Origin: an uncultured Actinomycetaceae bacterium
Lineage (GTDB): Bacteria; Actinomycetota; Actinomycetes; Actinomycetales; Actinomycetaceae
DNA: 64,000 nucleotides
Reading direction: 5' to 3'
NCBI GenBank assembly: GCA_902464405.1
Contig: CABQJD010000002.1
Span: 124,001 to 188,000, forward strand
Positions 1-8,834 of this stretch are shown here, piece after piece (within the stretch, counting starts at the first letter, position 1; the number at the start of each line of letters is the position of its first letter). Position numbers and translations under genes: made by a program. The notes beneath the pieces were generated by a model, which was given only the letters and a program-made list of their open reading frames with translations, was not told the origin of the DNA and searched no databases.

Positions 1-1223
1 GCATCAACCCATGCCTGGTGCCCACCATCAGAGTTGTAGGCAATCTCGAAAGAACCAGTCCACGCAGAAATTGCTTCAGCTTTAGCCCACAGCTCTTTAG
101 CCTTCTCAGGGTTGTAAGAAACAATCTCATTGCCTGCCAACTTATCGTTGTGCCCAGGAATCACTGGAGCCACAAAATCAGTGGCTGGCTGACGAGTACC
201 CTGGAAGATCGTCTTAGTGATCTCTTCGCGGTTAATCGCCATCGAAATCGCTTGCTTGCGCAATGCGCCAGCTTCGCCAGCGAAACGCTCGTCAGTTGCT
301 GGAATAGTGAAGCTCTGGAAGATAGCACCTGGCTGGTTAATAGCACGATCACCAAGTTCTGCTTCATAAGTGCCGAAAGCAGAATCTGGAACAGCATCGA
401 GCACATCAAGCTGCTTCGAAAGAAGATCGTTGTATGCAGCATCCAGCGACTTGTAGAACTTGATCGTCACCCCGCCATTCTTAGGAGCGCGCGGTCCGTT
501 GTATTCGGGATTTGGAATGAGTTCGATCTGCTCGTTGTGAGCCCATGAGCCTTCTTTAACGATGTATGGACCATTAGTCACAGGAGCCGCCCCGAATGCA
601 GCAACTTTTTCAGGATCGCCAATACCAGCTTCAGGAAGCGGATAGAACGCCGAATAGCCTAGGCGAAGCGGGAAATCAGATTCAGCTTGCGCAAGTTTAA
701 CGGTAAACGTTGTATCGTCAACCAGCGCAAGACCTGCCATATCCACATCGCCTACGCCGCCATTTTCTACAGCAGCCTCAGCAGCAGCAAGAGCTTCTTC
801 ATATCCTTCGATTGATTCAAAGAAAGAAGCATTGCGCATACTGTGCTTCACAGCCTGGTTCCAAGCATCTACATAGCTTTTAGCAGTCACAGCGCTTCCG
901 TCAGAGAACTTCCAGCCAGACTTCAGCTTAATTGTGTAGTTTTGATTGTCTTGCGTTTCAATCGATTCTGCCATTTCGAGCTGTGGCTTACCCTCAGCAT
1001 CGTAATACTCTAAGCCAGAATAGATAACGTCAATAATCCTGCCGCCACCAGTTTCGTTGGTATTTGCAGGCACTAATGGATTCTGAGGTTCAGCGCCATT
1101 TGCAGTAATGACTGCGGCTGAATCCCCTCCCTCTGCAGCATCATTTGAAGCGCCGCCAGAGCAAGCCGAGAGCGCTAGTGCAGCCGCTGCCGTCAAAGCG
1201 GCATACGTACGTAATTTCTTCAC
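1..1223 (-). CDS. Oligopeptide ABC transporter substrate-binding lipoprotein (SBP_bac_5), 3' end cut by window
   Basis: Extracytoplasmic solute-binding lipoprotein of the OppA/DppA family, which captures peptides for an ABC importer. The reading frame runs without a stop from a GTG at 1223 to the window edge (407 codons), so the C-terminus is missing. GTG was chosen because an AGGAG sits about 7 bases upstream and a lipoprotein signal follows directly: basic MKKLR, a hydrophobic Ala/Leu stretch and the lipobox LSAC with Cys21. A Gly/Ser/Asp linker follows, then family sequence such as NGAEPQNPLVPANTNE, a GGRIIDVIYSGL segment and DGSAVTAKSYVDAW. The permease and ATPase genes would be expected to the left, outside the window. 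The family is clear; the transported peptide class is not. Confidence 0.85.
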   Translation of the reverse strand, partial: MKKLRTYAALTAAAALALSACSGGASNDAAEGGDSAAVITANGAEPQNPLVPANTNETGGGRIIDVIYSGLEYYDAEGKPQLEMAESIETQDNQNYTIKLKSGWKFSDGSAVTAKSYVDAWNQAVKHSMRNASFFESIEGYEEALAAAEAAVENGGVGDVDMAGLALVDDTTFTVKLAQAESDFPLRLGYSAFYPLPEAGIGDPEKVAAFGAAPVTNGPYIVKEGSWAHNEQIELIPNPEYNGPRAPKNGGVTIKFYKSLDAAYNDLLSKQLDVLDAVPDSAFGTYEAELGDRAINQPGAIFQSFTIPATDERFAGEAGALRKQAISMAINREEITKTIFQGTRQPATDFVAPVIPGHNDKLAGNEIVSYNPEKAKELWAKAEAISAWTGSFEIAYNSDGGHQAWVD

Positions 1224-1351
1224 TATATTTCTCCTAACAATAGGATGTTGAGTGCTTATACCTCTATCAAATATTCAGTTTCCTGAATATCTCGAAGTAG
1301 AGATATGCGTATCGCTAAGGCTACAGCACTTCCGCAAAGCCCACATCGAGC

Positions 1352-2065
1352 GTGTCCATATTATGGACGCTTATTTTTTCGGGATTTTTTCCGTCTGCTA
1401 TGCGCTTCAAACTGCGATTTTATGCGGAATATGGGATAATCTCCGTTGTGGCAACATTCATTATTCGAGGCACTGGCACGAGATTCTGGGCTTATTCATT
1501 GTGGTGCATCGCACTTCTTCTTCTGCTGCTTTCATGGCGAAACGGTGGCTGGCAGGAACTGCTCTGGGTGACCCCTATCCTGCTCGCCGTCGCAGCAATC
1601 GGCTACCTCATGTTTTGGAGCCCGCGCGTGGAAGTGAGTAAAAATGAACTGCATATCGTCAATCTCTTTCGCCACTGCCATATTCCGTGGAGCGATATAG
1701 AGCATATCGAAAGCCGCTATGGTCTATACATCTACACTCATTCACTGCCGAAAAAAGTTGCAGTGTGGGCAGTGCCTTCCAGAGCAAGTATATTTAATCA
1801 CTCATTGCTCTCATCAACTAAGACCAATAGCAACAAACAGGGTTTTTCAGCATTTAATTGGACTCAAACCTCAGGAAAAATTTTTGAGGTGCTGCCACTC
1901 GTCGATGTTGCCACCGCTCTTACCACAGAGCATTCGAGGCAGCTCACCTCACAGCCAGAAACTGACGCTTCCACACACACAGCAAGCACCCAGTCTTTCT
2001 ATCTTCCTCACCTGCTCATTCTTGCGATGATCACACTTTTTCTTGTATACGCATTGATTCGATAA
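1352..2065 (+). CDS. Actinobacterial PH-domain membrane protein
   Basis: About 237 residues. Two hydrophobic segments lie near the N-terminus (about residues 20-62 and 70-90), followed by a domain resembling the bacterial PH-like family (PF10756 type) with the pattern PRVEVSKNELHI, IPWSDIEHIES and KKVAVWAVPSR. The C-terminus holds a Ser/Thr-rich linker and a final hydrophobic segment (about 217-235). Proteins of this type are common in Actinobacteria, and their biochemical role is not established. The start is uncertain: GTG at 1352 gives the longest form and ATG at 1400 is the alternative; neither has a convincing ribosome binding site. It stands alone, divergent from the peptide-binding lipoprotein gene. 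Confidence 0.6.
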   Translation: MSILWTLIFSGFFPSAMRFKLRFYAEYGIISVVATFIIRGTGTRFWAYSLWCIALLLLLLSWRNGGWQELLWVTPILLAVAAIGYLMFWSPRVEVSKNELHIVNLFRHCHIPWSDIEHIESRYGLYIYTHSLPKKVAVWAVPSRASIFNHSLLSSTKTNSNKQGFSAFNWTQTSGKIFEVLPLVDVATALTTEHSRQLTSQPETDASTHTASTQSFYLPHLLILAMITLFLVYALIR

Positions 2066-2432
2066 GCTACTCGAGCAACCGCAAACAGATAGCACAGCCT
2101 CACTAGAAATCCTCGGCAAAGAACAAGCTATACGCCTATACACCTATACGCCAAGCTATACACCACGAGCATAAAAATGCTCACATGAAGCAAGAAAAAT
2201 CAACATAGAAAAAAAGGAAGAAACAGCACACAGCAAACGTATAAGGCGAATGCGTAAAATATAATGCGTAGCACGAATATGCAGCTGCACGTTTCGCACA
2301 CTGGGCACGGCACCTGGCACGAGCTAGGCGCGCGCTGCCAGTATTTTCCCGTAGTAAGCCAAGGATGAGAAGTACCACAAGTAGCGCTAGACACACACTG
2401 AGATCGAGCACGACCGCACGCTAGCTGTTTCA
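2066..2432. other. Intergenic stretch, no gene recognised
   Basis: Between the PH-domain gene and the convergent S66 peptidase gene. Short reading frames occur on the minus strand, but they have Cys/Phe-rich composition, no ribosome binding sites and no recognisable protein character. The stretch near 2140-2165 holds imperfect short repeats of a TATACGCC/TATACACC motif. No convincing terminator was found. Confidence 0.5.
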
Positions 2433-3479
2433 TTACCCGAAATGCGCTGTAACGGTTTCACTCACGGGATCGATCGTTATTTCTCCGCCATAAGGAATCA
2501 CTAATTGCGGCTTCGTATGCCCAAACGGAAGATTAAGGCAGACCAGTAAATCTTCGCGATAGAGCGAAATACTGCTAAGCAAATAATCAATATAGGCGTG
2601 GTAGCGCGCTCTGAGAATATCTGGTGACGCTGGAGCACTGCGATCATCGACGGCAGGACGCGCAAACATGAGAGCCTGCACTGCATGCAGGTAACCGCGC
2701 TCACCCATAGCGCGAACCCATCTACCAACAAAATCTGGCGGAGGAAGAACTTCTGACGTTTCAAGAATAAGAATCGCACCTTCCAACTCAGTAGCTGAGG
2801 GCAAGCGATCCGCTATAGCGAGCTGATCGAGCACCTCGCAACAGCCTCCCCACGTACGACCACGCACAGGTACGTCACTGCCAAGAAATTCCAGAGGAAT
2901 AGCAGGTCCGTAAGCTCCATCCATCGTCACTGCCTGAGGATCAGACCAATCTAATGCATAATCTTGGCTTCGCGAAGGAAGAGGAAGCACGAGATCTCCC
3001 GTCTTGAACAGCGCCGATCGAAGCGTGGCAAGATGCTCTGGCTCAGGGCTTGAACTGCCTGAGCCGAAATGAAGCTGCGTGGACCCTCCATAAAAACTCT
3101 GCACACCGCTGCGCCACAGCCAGTTATGGATATTTGTATTGTCGGAATATCCAAAAAACGGCTTTGGGTCTGCCTGAGCCAGGCTAGGATCAAGAAAAGG
3201 GGTGACGGTGATTTGATCGTCTCCGCCGATACTGGCAAAAATTGCCCGAATTGAGGGGTCAGCAAAAGCTGCATTGACGTCTGCAGCTCGTTCACGAGCA
3301 GTTGCCCCCATTTTTCGCGTAGTCGGATATTCAACGGGAATAAGCCCGAGCTTACTTTCTATGCGAGCCAATGCCTGCTCATGAATCTGCGGGAAATACG
3401 CGGGCGCAGCCCACGCAGGAGAGAGCACTGCAACGCGATCACCAGGGCAGACCGGAGTAGTTGAGTGAAGTATCGGCAT
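2433..3479 (-). CDS. Peptidase S66 / LD-carboxypeptidase family protein (MccF-like)
   Basis: 348 residues, the usual size for the S66 serine peptidase family, which includes LD-carboxypeptidases that trim peptidoglycan tetrapeptides and MccF enzymes that give self-immunity to microcin C. The N-terminal domain has PGDRVAVLSPAWA and IGGDDQ (about 84-89). The nucleophile elbow GYSDNT places the catalytic Ser at 112. The second domain has LETSE (Glu240 or Glu243) and the catalytic His321 in PFGHTKPQ, completing the Ser-Glu-His triad. The substitution pattern (GYSDNTNIHN, GGCCEVLDQL) looks closer to MccF-like members than to the classical recycling LdcA, but the substrate cannot be decided from sequence. 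No signal peptide, so it is cytoplasmic. A TANNNT hexamer lies 7 bases before the ATG and no Shine-Dalgarno is present, so the mRNA may be leaderless. Confidence 0.85.
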   Translation of the reverse strand: MPILHSTTPVCPGDRVAVLSPAWAAPAYFPQIHEQALARIESKLGLIPVEYPTTRKMGATARERAADVNAAFADPSIRAIFASIGGDDQITVTPFLDPSLAQADPKPFFGYSDNTNIHNWLWRSGVQSFYGGSTQLHFGSGSSSPEPEHLATLRSALFKTGDLVLPLPSRSQDYALDWSDPQAVTMDGAYGPAIPLEFLGSDVPVRGRTWGGCCEVLDQLAIADRLPSATELEGAILILETSEVLPPPDFVGRWVRAMGERGYLHAVQALMFARPAVDDRSAPASPDILRARYHAYIDYLLSSISLYREDLLVCLNLPFGHTKPQLVIPYGGEITIDPVSETVTAHFG

Positions 3480-3486
3480 AGCACAC

Positions 3487-3492
3487 AGTTTA
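3487..3492 (-). promoter_or_regulatory. Putative leaderless -10 element (TAAACT) of the S66 peptidase gene
   Basis: On the minus strand TAAACT is followed by 7 bases and then the ATG at 3479. No Shine-Dalgarno lies between them. This is one of a set of similar arrangements in the window. Confidence 0.4.
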
Positions 3493-3548
3493 TAGCACAG
3501 CTGTATATTCTTCTAGAACTCCAGAGCTTCCAGAAAAGTACGAATTTA

Positions 3549-3587
3549 CAAAATAAATACTCCAAGTTTCCAAAATAAGTACTCCAA
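3549..3587. repeat. Pair of 17-bp direct repeats, 22-bp period
   Basis: CAAAATAAATACTCCAA at 3549-3565 and CAAAATAAGTACTCCAA at 3571-3587 match at 16 of 17 positions. They lie between the end of the acyl-CoA ligase gene and the start of the S66 peptidase gene, about 70-110 bases upstream of the latter. Two helical turns apart, they could be a regulator binding pair; that is inference. Confidence 0.4.
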
Positions 3588-3656
3588 ACAGAAAGAATTT
3601 CAAGAAACAGCAGACGTAGAAAAACAGTTCTGCATAGCGCCGTCTTTAAGCGGCAA

Positions 3657-5612
3657 TCACATAAACGCAGCGAGCGCTGCGCGGTCGATTTTTCCGTTTG
3701 CATTAAGCGGCAGAGCAGAAAGAACGATACATACGCGCGGGAGCTTATAATCGGCAAGATAAGCGCAAGCAAATTCTCGAATATCATCAAGTGACGGCTC
3801 CTGACTGCCGCTAAGCACAATAGCGGCAGCTACTACTTGCCCCCACACTGGATCTGGAATCCCGATTACTGCAGCCTCACGAATATGCTCATGCCTCATA
3901 AGCACTTCTTCAACTTCCTGAGGAGCAACAGTTTCTCCGCCAGTACTAATCAGATCATCCTTGCGCCCGATAATCCAGAGATATCCTTCACTATCAAGAC
4001 GAACGAGATCACCCGTATGCAGCCAGGAATTTTCTAAATCATTGCGCTTTTCTTTTTCACACTCGCTCTCGGCGCTCTTTCCCTTTTCCTGTTCCTTTTC
4101 TCCGTCAGCTCTTTTATCAGACCTGCTATCGCTGCTGCTATCAACGCGACTATCAGAGCTGCTATGAACGCCAATGTTTTCTTCCCAATAATTATTTTCT
4201 GCCCAATAATTAATCGCTACGTTCGGACCTCTCACCCACAGTTCGCCTGCGAGGGAGTCGCTATCCGCAGATACAATTGCCTCGCAGGGAGCGATTTTCA
4301 CCTGCACATGAGCAAACGGTCTGCCGATAGACCCAGCCCGCCGCCTGCTATGCTCGGCAGGCAAATAGCAGCCTGCAGCAGAAGTCTCCGTCATTCCCCA
4401 TACGTTGAGAGGCTGCAGCCCTACTTTCCTCAGCGCACGAATCATATCGGGAGAAACAGCACCTCCGCCTGTGAGCGGCAAACGAAATACTGGAAGGCTC
4501 TGAGCTGAAAAACGCGAGTCTCGCAACAACGCCATATACATAGCTGGCACAGCAAACATCATACATACACATCGCCGCTCCAACTCACGCACTACTTCAC
4601 TAGGCACAAATTGCCGTACCACAACCACAGTGCCCCCATGAGAAAAAAGATCAAGAGTAGTGCCGTTGAATCCACCAATATGGCTCATTGGCGCCACGAC
4701 CAGCTCAATATCCAGGTTTGAATATTCGAAACCCTCACGAAAATTTCTACTCCCCCACCAGAGATTTTCATGCGTCAAACCCACAAATTTTGGCTCACCA
4801 GAAGTTCCACTCGTAAGTAAAATAGCGCCCAAGCCTTCGGGATACTGCACGCAGTTAAGAGCCTGTTCCTGCACACTGCCAAAATTTCCAGAAACAGCAG
4901 AATCAGAGAAAAATGAAGACTGAGAAAAGCGAGAAGAATGGGCGCAATGAGCTAAATCGTCAGCAACACTCTCAATTGCACTCTCAGCCCCTCTTGCAGC
5001 AGTCCTGTCAATTGCGCTCTCGGCTACGTGCTGTACCGCGCTGAAATCGCCCGTATATGTAGCAGAAGTTTGAACTCGTGGCAAAAAAATCTCTCTCCCG
5101 CGATCTAAAAGAGCACTGAGCGGGAGCCAGCCATACTCGCAGGCGCATTCGAGCAAACCTTCAGCAGGAGCCAGCTCTTCTCTGAGGGCGGCTAAGGAGT
5201 CGTCATCAATCACGAAAAAATGCTGAACATATTTCGCGCCCTGCTCACGCACCTTATTCGCGGCGCTGCAGGCAGTTTCTGGATCTGCCACGAGCAGCTG
5301 GGGCTGCACAGACGCACACACAGAAACAAGCTGCTCATCTGGCAAACGATAGCTCAATGGCACAAATACTGCACCGAGGCGAGCGCAAGCCACGTGCATA
5401 AAGAGATGCCACGGCGAATTTCTGGCGATCAGTGCCACACGGCTTCCCTCTCGAACGCCTAAATCACGCAGAGCACAGGAAAGATCAATCGTGCACTGTG
5501 CAGATTGCGCAACGCTCCACGCACATTCCCCATACCAAATGCTGATGCGCTCAGGATGCGCCGCAGCAGCACGATCAAGACTATGCGCTGGATTGAAATG
5601 CCCGCCACTCAT
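3657..5612 (-). CDS. AMP-dependent acyl-CoA ligase (ANL superfamily), possibly MenE-like
   Basis: Adenylate-forming CoA ligase that activates a carboxylic acid with ATP and couples it to CoA. In the 651-residue form the phosphate loop LLTSGTSGEPK lies at about 265-275, the A5 motif WGMTETSAAG at about 405-414, the A7 motif HTGDL at about 532-536, the hinge GRKDD at about 549-553 and the catalytic Lys of NGKIDR at about 641. The ATG at 5612 is preferred over an upstream GTG at 5651 because a perfect TATAAT ends 6 bases before it. Two low-complexity stretches interrupt the fold: an Ala/Ser/Asp-rich one (about 182-255) just before the phosphate loop and a Ser/Asp/Glu/Lys one (about 473-528) just before A7. 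Menaquinone genes in the window make an o-succinylbenzoate ligase role conceivable, but sequence alone does not distinguish it from a fatty-acid ligase. Confidence 0.85.
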   Translation of the reverse strand: MSGGHFNPAHSLDRAAAAHPERISIWYGECAWSVAQSAQCTIDLSCALRDLGVREGSRVALIARNSPWHLFMHVACARLGAVFVPLSYRLPDEQLVSVCASVQPQLLVADPETACSAANKVREQGAKYVQHFFVIDDDSLAALREELAPAEGLLECACEYGWLPLSALLDRGREIFLPRVQTSATYTGDFSAVQHVAESAIDRTAARGAESAIESVADDLAHCAHSSRFSQSSFFSDSAVSGNFGSVQEQALNCVQYPEGLGAILLTSGTSGEPKFVGLTHENLWWGSRNFREGFEYSNLDIELVVAPMSHIGGFNGTTLDLFSHGGTVVVVRQFVPSEVVRELERRCVCMMFAVPAMYMALLRDSRFSAQSLPVFRLPLTGGGAVSPDMIRALRKVGLQPLNVWGMTETSAAGCYLPAEHSRRRAGSIGRPFAHVQVKIAPCEAIVSADSDSLAGELWVRGPNVAINYWAENNYWEENIGVHSSSDSRVDSSSDSRSDKRADGEKEQEKGKSAESECEKEKRNDLENSWLHTGDLVRLDSEGYLWIIGRKDDLISTGGETVAPQEVEEVLMRHEHIREAAVIGIPDPVWGQVVAAAIVLSGSQEPSLDDIREFACAYLADYKLPRVCIVLSALPLNANGKIDRAALAAFM

Positions 5613-5618
5613 GTGATG

Positions 5619-5624
5619 ATTATA
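5619..5624 (-). promoter_or_regulatory. Leaderless -10 element (TATAAT) of the acyl-CoA ligase gene
   Basis: Consensus TATAAT, then CATCAC, then the ATG at 5612. A TTGAGC about 15 bases upstream is a possible but short-spaced -35. The expected transcription start falls on or next to the A of the start codon. Confidence 0.55.
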
Positions 5625-5776
5625 TGGCGAAAAGATTCGGCTCAAGCACACTCAATCACACTCAATCACACAGAAAATTCGATGAATAAGAACCATTGAA
5701 TGAACACAAATACAGCGCACAGCCTGCGAGCTAGCAACCAGCATAAAAATCTCGCAGATACAGCAAGAAAAAGCGA

Positions 5777-5782
5777 TACACT
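5777..5782 (+). promoter_or_regulatory. Putative leaderless -10 element (TACACT) of the fadD-like gene
   Basis: TACACT, then TGAGGC, then ATG at 5789. The GAGG in the spacer is only one base from the ATG, too close to act as a normal ribosome binding site. No good -35 was seen. Confidence 0.45.
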
Positions 5783-5788
5783 TGAGGC

Positions 5789-7690
5789 ATGGCTATGGAA
5801 TATCAGCAGATCAATTATGAATCTCTCACGCCCGCACTTCGTGAAGCGCTCGAAAATCGCTGGGCAAACGTCGGATCTGCGCTCGATACGCGTGCCGATG
5901 CCACTCCAGACGCCGTAGGCTGGATGTATCCCGATGAAAATGACGAGTGGCAAACTCTCACGTGGAAAGAATTTCGCGACCAGACTCATATCGTTGCTGC
6001 AGGTCTGCTCGATATTGGAGTGGAGCCAAACAGCGTAGTAGGTATCAGTGCCAATACCTCGATTAAATGGGTGCAGACGGATTTTGCGATTAACTGTATC
6101 GCAGCTGCCACCTGCGCAATCTATCCGAATACGCATGACGATGATGTTCAGTTTATCGTCACTGATTCAGGTGCAACGGCTCTCGTTGTAGAATCTCAGC
6201 AGCTTCTGGAAAAGATGGTATCTATTCCTGCTATTAAAGAGAATGTGAAGCATATTATCGTCTTGAATGGGGCAATCACTGGCGCTATTGCTGAAGATGA
6301 GCGCGTGCTCACGTGGGAACGCTTGGTGGAAGCTGGCGAACGTTATTACGCCGACCACCCAGGGCGCGTGCGCGAACTTATCGATTCGACAAACAGAGAA
6401 ACCCTCGCCACGATTATCTACACCTCTGGCACTACGGGTCGCCCCAAAGGCGTTGAGCTTACTCACGATAACTGGATCTACGAGGGCACAGGCTGGGGAG
6501 CGAACGAAACTCTTCGCGATACGGATATCCACTATATTTGGCTGCCTCTCACCCACGCTTTTGGCAAGAGTATGCTACTGATCGATATTTATTGCGGTAC
6601 GGTGACGGCGCTCGATGGGCGCGTGCCGAAGATCGTCGAGAATATGGCGAAAATCAAGCCTACTCTGATGTGCGGCGTACCGCGCGTTTTCGAGAAAGTC
6701 CGTGCAGGCACCGAAAACGCTGCCAAGCCTGGCACCCTTAAGGCAGCTCTGCTTAAAAAAGCTATGAGCGTTGCCGAAAAGAGTTTCCCTTATCGCAGCG
6801 AAGGAAAACCCATGCCAGCATTGCTTGCCGCACAATATAAGCTTTTCGACAAGCTCGCCTATTCCACAATTCGCGAACTTTTGGGTGGGCGCCTGCGCTT
6901 TCTTGTGAGCGGATCGGCGCGCCTCGATCCTGATTTGCAAAAATGGTTCTTCAATATCGGCATTAAGCTTGTTGAAGGCTACGGAGTGACGGAAACGAGC
7001 GCCGTCACCACCTACAACCGCCCTGAAGAATTCCGCTTCGGCACGGTTGGGCGCCTCATTCCTGGCACCGAAGCAAAGATCACCAGTGAGGGCGAAATTC
7101 TGCTGCGCGGCGGCGGCGTGATGCGCCAATATCATAATGATCCTGAGCTCACTGCACGCATGACTGAAGGCGGTTGGTTCCATACAGGCGATGTTGGCAC
7201 TATTGACGAAAACGGCTATGTGCACATTACTGACCGAATTAAAGACGTGATGAAAAGCTCGAACGGGAAGTTCATTTCACCTGCAACTGTGGAAGGCTCA
7301 CTGACGGCGACGAGCCCTGCAATTGCACAAGCAGTCGCAGTTGGAGAAGGACGAAAGTTCGTCAGTGCTCTTATCGCCCTCGATCACGATTGGGTAGAGC
7401 AGTGGATGAAACTCAACGGCTACAAGGCAACTTATGCTGAAGCCCTTAAAATGCCTGAACTGCGCAAAACGATTCAGGATGAAGTGCATCGCGCTAATGC
7501 CAAACTTTCACGTTGGGAGCAAGTGAAGCGTTTTGCTTTCCTACCTACAGAAATGACTGCCGAAGATGGCACAGCAACTCCTACTCAGAAGGTAAAACGA
7601 GCTGTTGTGATCGCACGCAATGCGGAGCTGATTGAAAAAATATACGCAGGAGCTGAGCTATGGGGGCCCGCAAACCCAACATATATCTAA
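5789..7690 (+). CDS. Long-chain fatty-acid--CoA ligase (FadD15-type)
   Basis: 633-residue ANL enzyme that converts long-chain fatty acids to acyl-CoA with ATP at the inner membrane face. The phosphate loop YTSGTTGRPKG is at 211-221, the A5 motif YGVTETSA at about 399-406, the A7 motif WFHTGDVGTIDENG follows about 70 residues later, and DRIKDVMKSSNGKFISP gives the hinge and the family-specific FS/NGK motif. The length and the GKFISPATVEG pattern are typical of bacterial long-chain acyl-CoA synthetases related to mycobacterial FadD15. It is divergent from the other acyl-CoA ligase, 176 bases away start to start. ATG at 5789 is chosen over the in-frame ATG two codons on because of the upstream TANNNT element. 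Confidence 0.92.
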   Translation: MAMEYQQINYESLTPALREALENRWANVGSALDTRADATPDAVGWMYPDENDEWQTLTWKEFRDQTHIVAAGLLDIGVEPNSVVGISANTSIKWVQTDFAINCIAAATCAIYPNTHDDDVQFIVTDSGATALVVESQQLLEKMVSIPAIKENVKHIIVLNGAITGAIAEDERVLTWERLVEAGERYYADHPGRVRELIDSTNRETLATIIYTSGTTGRPKGVELTHDNWIYEGTGWGANETLRDTDIHYIWLPLTHAFGKSMLLIDIYCGTVTALDGRVPKIVENMAKIKPTLMCGVPRVFEKVRAGTENAAKPGTLKAALLKKAMSVAEKSFPYRSEGKPMPALLAAQYKLFDKLAYSTIRELLGGRLRFLVSGSARLDPDLQKWFFNIGIKLVEGYGVTETSAVTTYNRPEEFRFGTVGRLIPGTEAKITSEGEILLRGGGVMRQYHNDPELTARMTEGGWFHTGDVGTIDENGYVHITDRIKDVMKSSNGKFISPATVEGSLTATSPAIAQAVAVGEGRKFVSALIALDHDWVEQWMKLNGYKATYAEALKMPELRKTIQDEVHRANAKLSRWEQVKRFAFLPTEMTAEDGTATPTQKVKRAVVIARNAELIEKIYAGAELWGPANPTYI

Positions 7691-7706
7691 GCTGTCTATA
7701 AAGGCG

Positions 7707-7725
7707 CGTGCAGCTATTGTGCACG
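7707..7725 (+). terminator. Weak hairpin after the fadD-like gene
   Basis: CGTGCA and TGCACG form a 6-bp stem over a 7-base loop, followed by ATTTTGG. It lies 17 bases after the stop codon of the fadD-like gene. Stem and T-tract are both short, so termination is tentative. The rest of the gap to 7967 holds no gene. Confidence 0.3.
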
Positions 7726-7967
7726 ATTTTGGCAAATGCGCAGCTTTTCTCGCTGCGCCGCAGCACGCCTATGAATCATAGAATTATAGCTGGCACGCCA
7801 AGCTTGTATAAGCTGGCGCGCTGTTGGAGTACATATAGTTTGATACAGCTTGCGCACTTCTATAAACGTCGCTTCTAGATACAGAACCTCAGCTTTGTGC
7901 GCACAGCTGAGCAGATCATTGCTAGTTACGGTTTGATTTCACTTCAAGTTTGATTTTCACTTCGGTT

Positions 7968-8753
7968 TCAGCCTAAGCAACCGAGTAGCAGCAGCCACGA
8001 ATCTGAACCTGGGCGGATTGTATCGTTGTGATTATCGTCTTGCACAATCGCGATATTAAAAGGTTCATTCAATAAATCTTTCGTGCGAGAAACTGGCACT
8101 GTTTGATCGAGCGATCCGTGAATAATATCAAGGCGCAATGCACGCTGCTGAAATCCAGAGCTTCCTAGCTCAGCATATAATCCAAACGGTTCCCATCTGC
8201 TATAGATATCTGGAATTTCAGCTGGCATTCCACCCAGCCATCGAGCCACAGGGTTATGCTCATAGTGATCTTGATCCTCTTGCGCTGCACGAGCTAAATC
8301 AGCAACGGGACTCAGCGCCACAACGTGCGTCACCTTTGTATCGAGTGAAAAAAGCACATGCAAAACGAAGACGCACCCCATCGAATGCCCGAGCCACACC
8401 GCTTCGCTTAATTTCGGGTGACGCGCAAGCGTATGCATATCTTCAAACGTCACCTCTGGCTGCCCTACTCTGCGGCGATACTCTGGCAAAGCGACGCGAT
8501 ATCCAGCTTCACCAAGCGCTAAAGCTGCTGGACGAAGATAGTTGAGAGTACCGTCTTCGTGAAAATATCCGCCATGAATAAAAACGACATGGCGCCCATC
8601 TTCGGGTCCGTACCATTCAATGTACTGATCTGGGTGCATACCGTATCGTTCAACTTCTTCGGCAGCGACGTCTAAAGAGCTTAGTGTGCTTATCACACGC
8701 GCTTCGGCACATTCAGAAGGCGAAGATGCAGATGCCGCTGGTTCTTCAGTCAT
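7968..8753 (-). CDS. Alpha/beta hydrolase fold protein
   Basis: 261 residues. The oxyanion region VVFIHGGYFHEDG lies at about 56-68, the nucleophile elbow GHSMG puts Ser at 124, the acid is likely Asp216 in HGSLDQTVPV and the base His242 in DDNHND, so a full catalytic triad is visible. The HGGYF pattern resembles kynurenine-formamidase-like and carboxylesterase subgroups, but the substrate is unknown. The first 30 residues are Ser/Ala/Glu-rich and likely disordered. No signal peptide. A TATAGT lies 7 bases before the ATG and no Shine-Dalgarno is present. Confidence 0.8.
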   Translation of the reverse strand: MTEEPAASASSPSECAEARVISTLSSLDVAAEEVERYGMHPDQYIEWYGPEDGRHVVFIHGGYFHEDGTLNYLRPAALALGEAGYRVALPEYRRRVGQPEVTFEDMHTLARHPKLSEAVWLGHSMGCVFVLHVLFSLDTKVTHVVALSPVADLARAAQEDQDHYEHNPVARWLGGMPAEIPDIYSRWEPFGLYAELGSSGFQQRALRLDIIHGSLDQTVPVSRTKDLLNEPFNIAIVQDDNHNDTIRPGSDSWLLLLGCLG

Positions 8754-8760
8754 GCGCTCT

Positions 8761-8766
8761 ACTATA
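8761..8766 (-). promoter_or_regulatory. Putative leaderless -10 element (TATAGT) of the alpha/beta hydrolase gene
   Basis: TATAGT followed by AGAGCGC and the ATG at 8753, with no ribosome binding site between. Confidence 0.45.
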
Positions 8767-8834
8767 TAGGAGGAATAGTAAAGAAGACCAATGTAGCATT
8801 ACGTACCCGAACGTGCTCGGAGGAAAACCTTGGA

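Noticed and set aside
2181..2433. Overlapping minus-strand reading frames of 76-77 codons
   Set aside because: Odd Cys/Phe composition, no ribosome binding site, two frames competing over the same bases.
6575..7225. 216-codon frame antisense to the fadD-like gene
   Set aside because: Shadow of a well-supported gene; no family resemblance.
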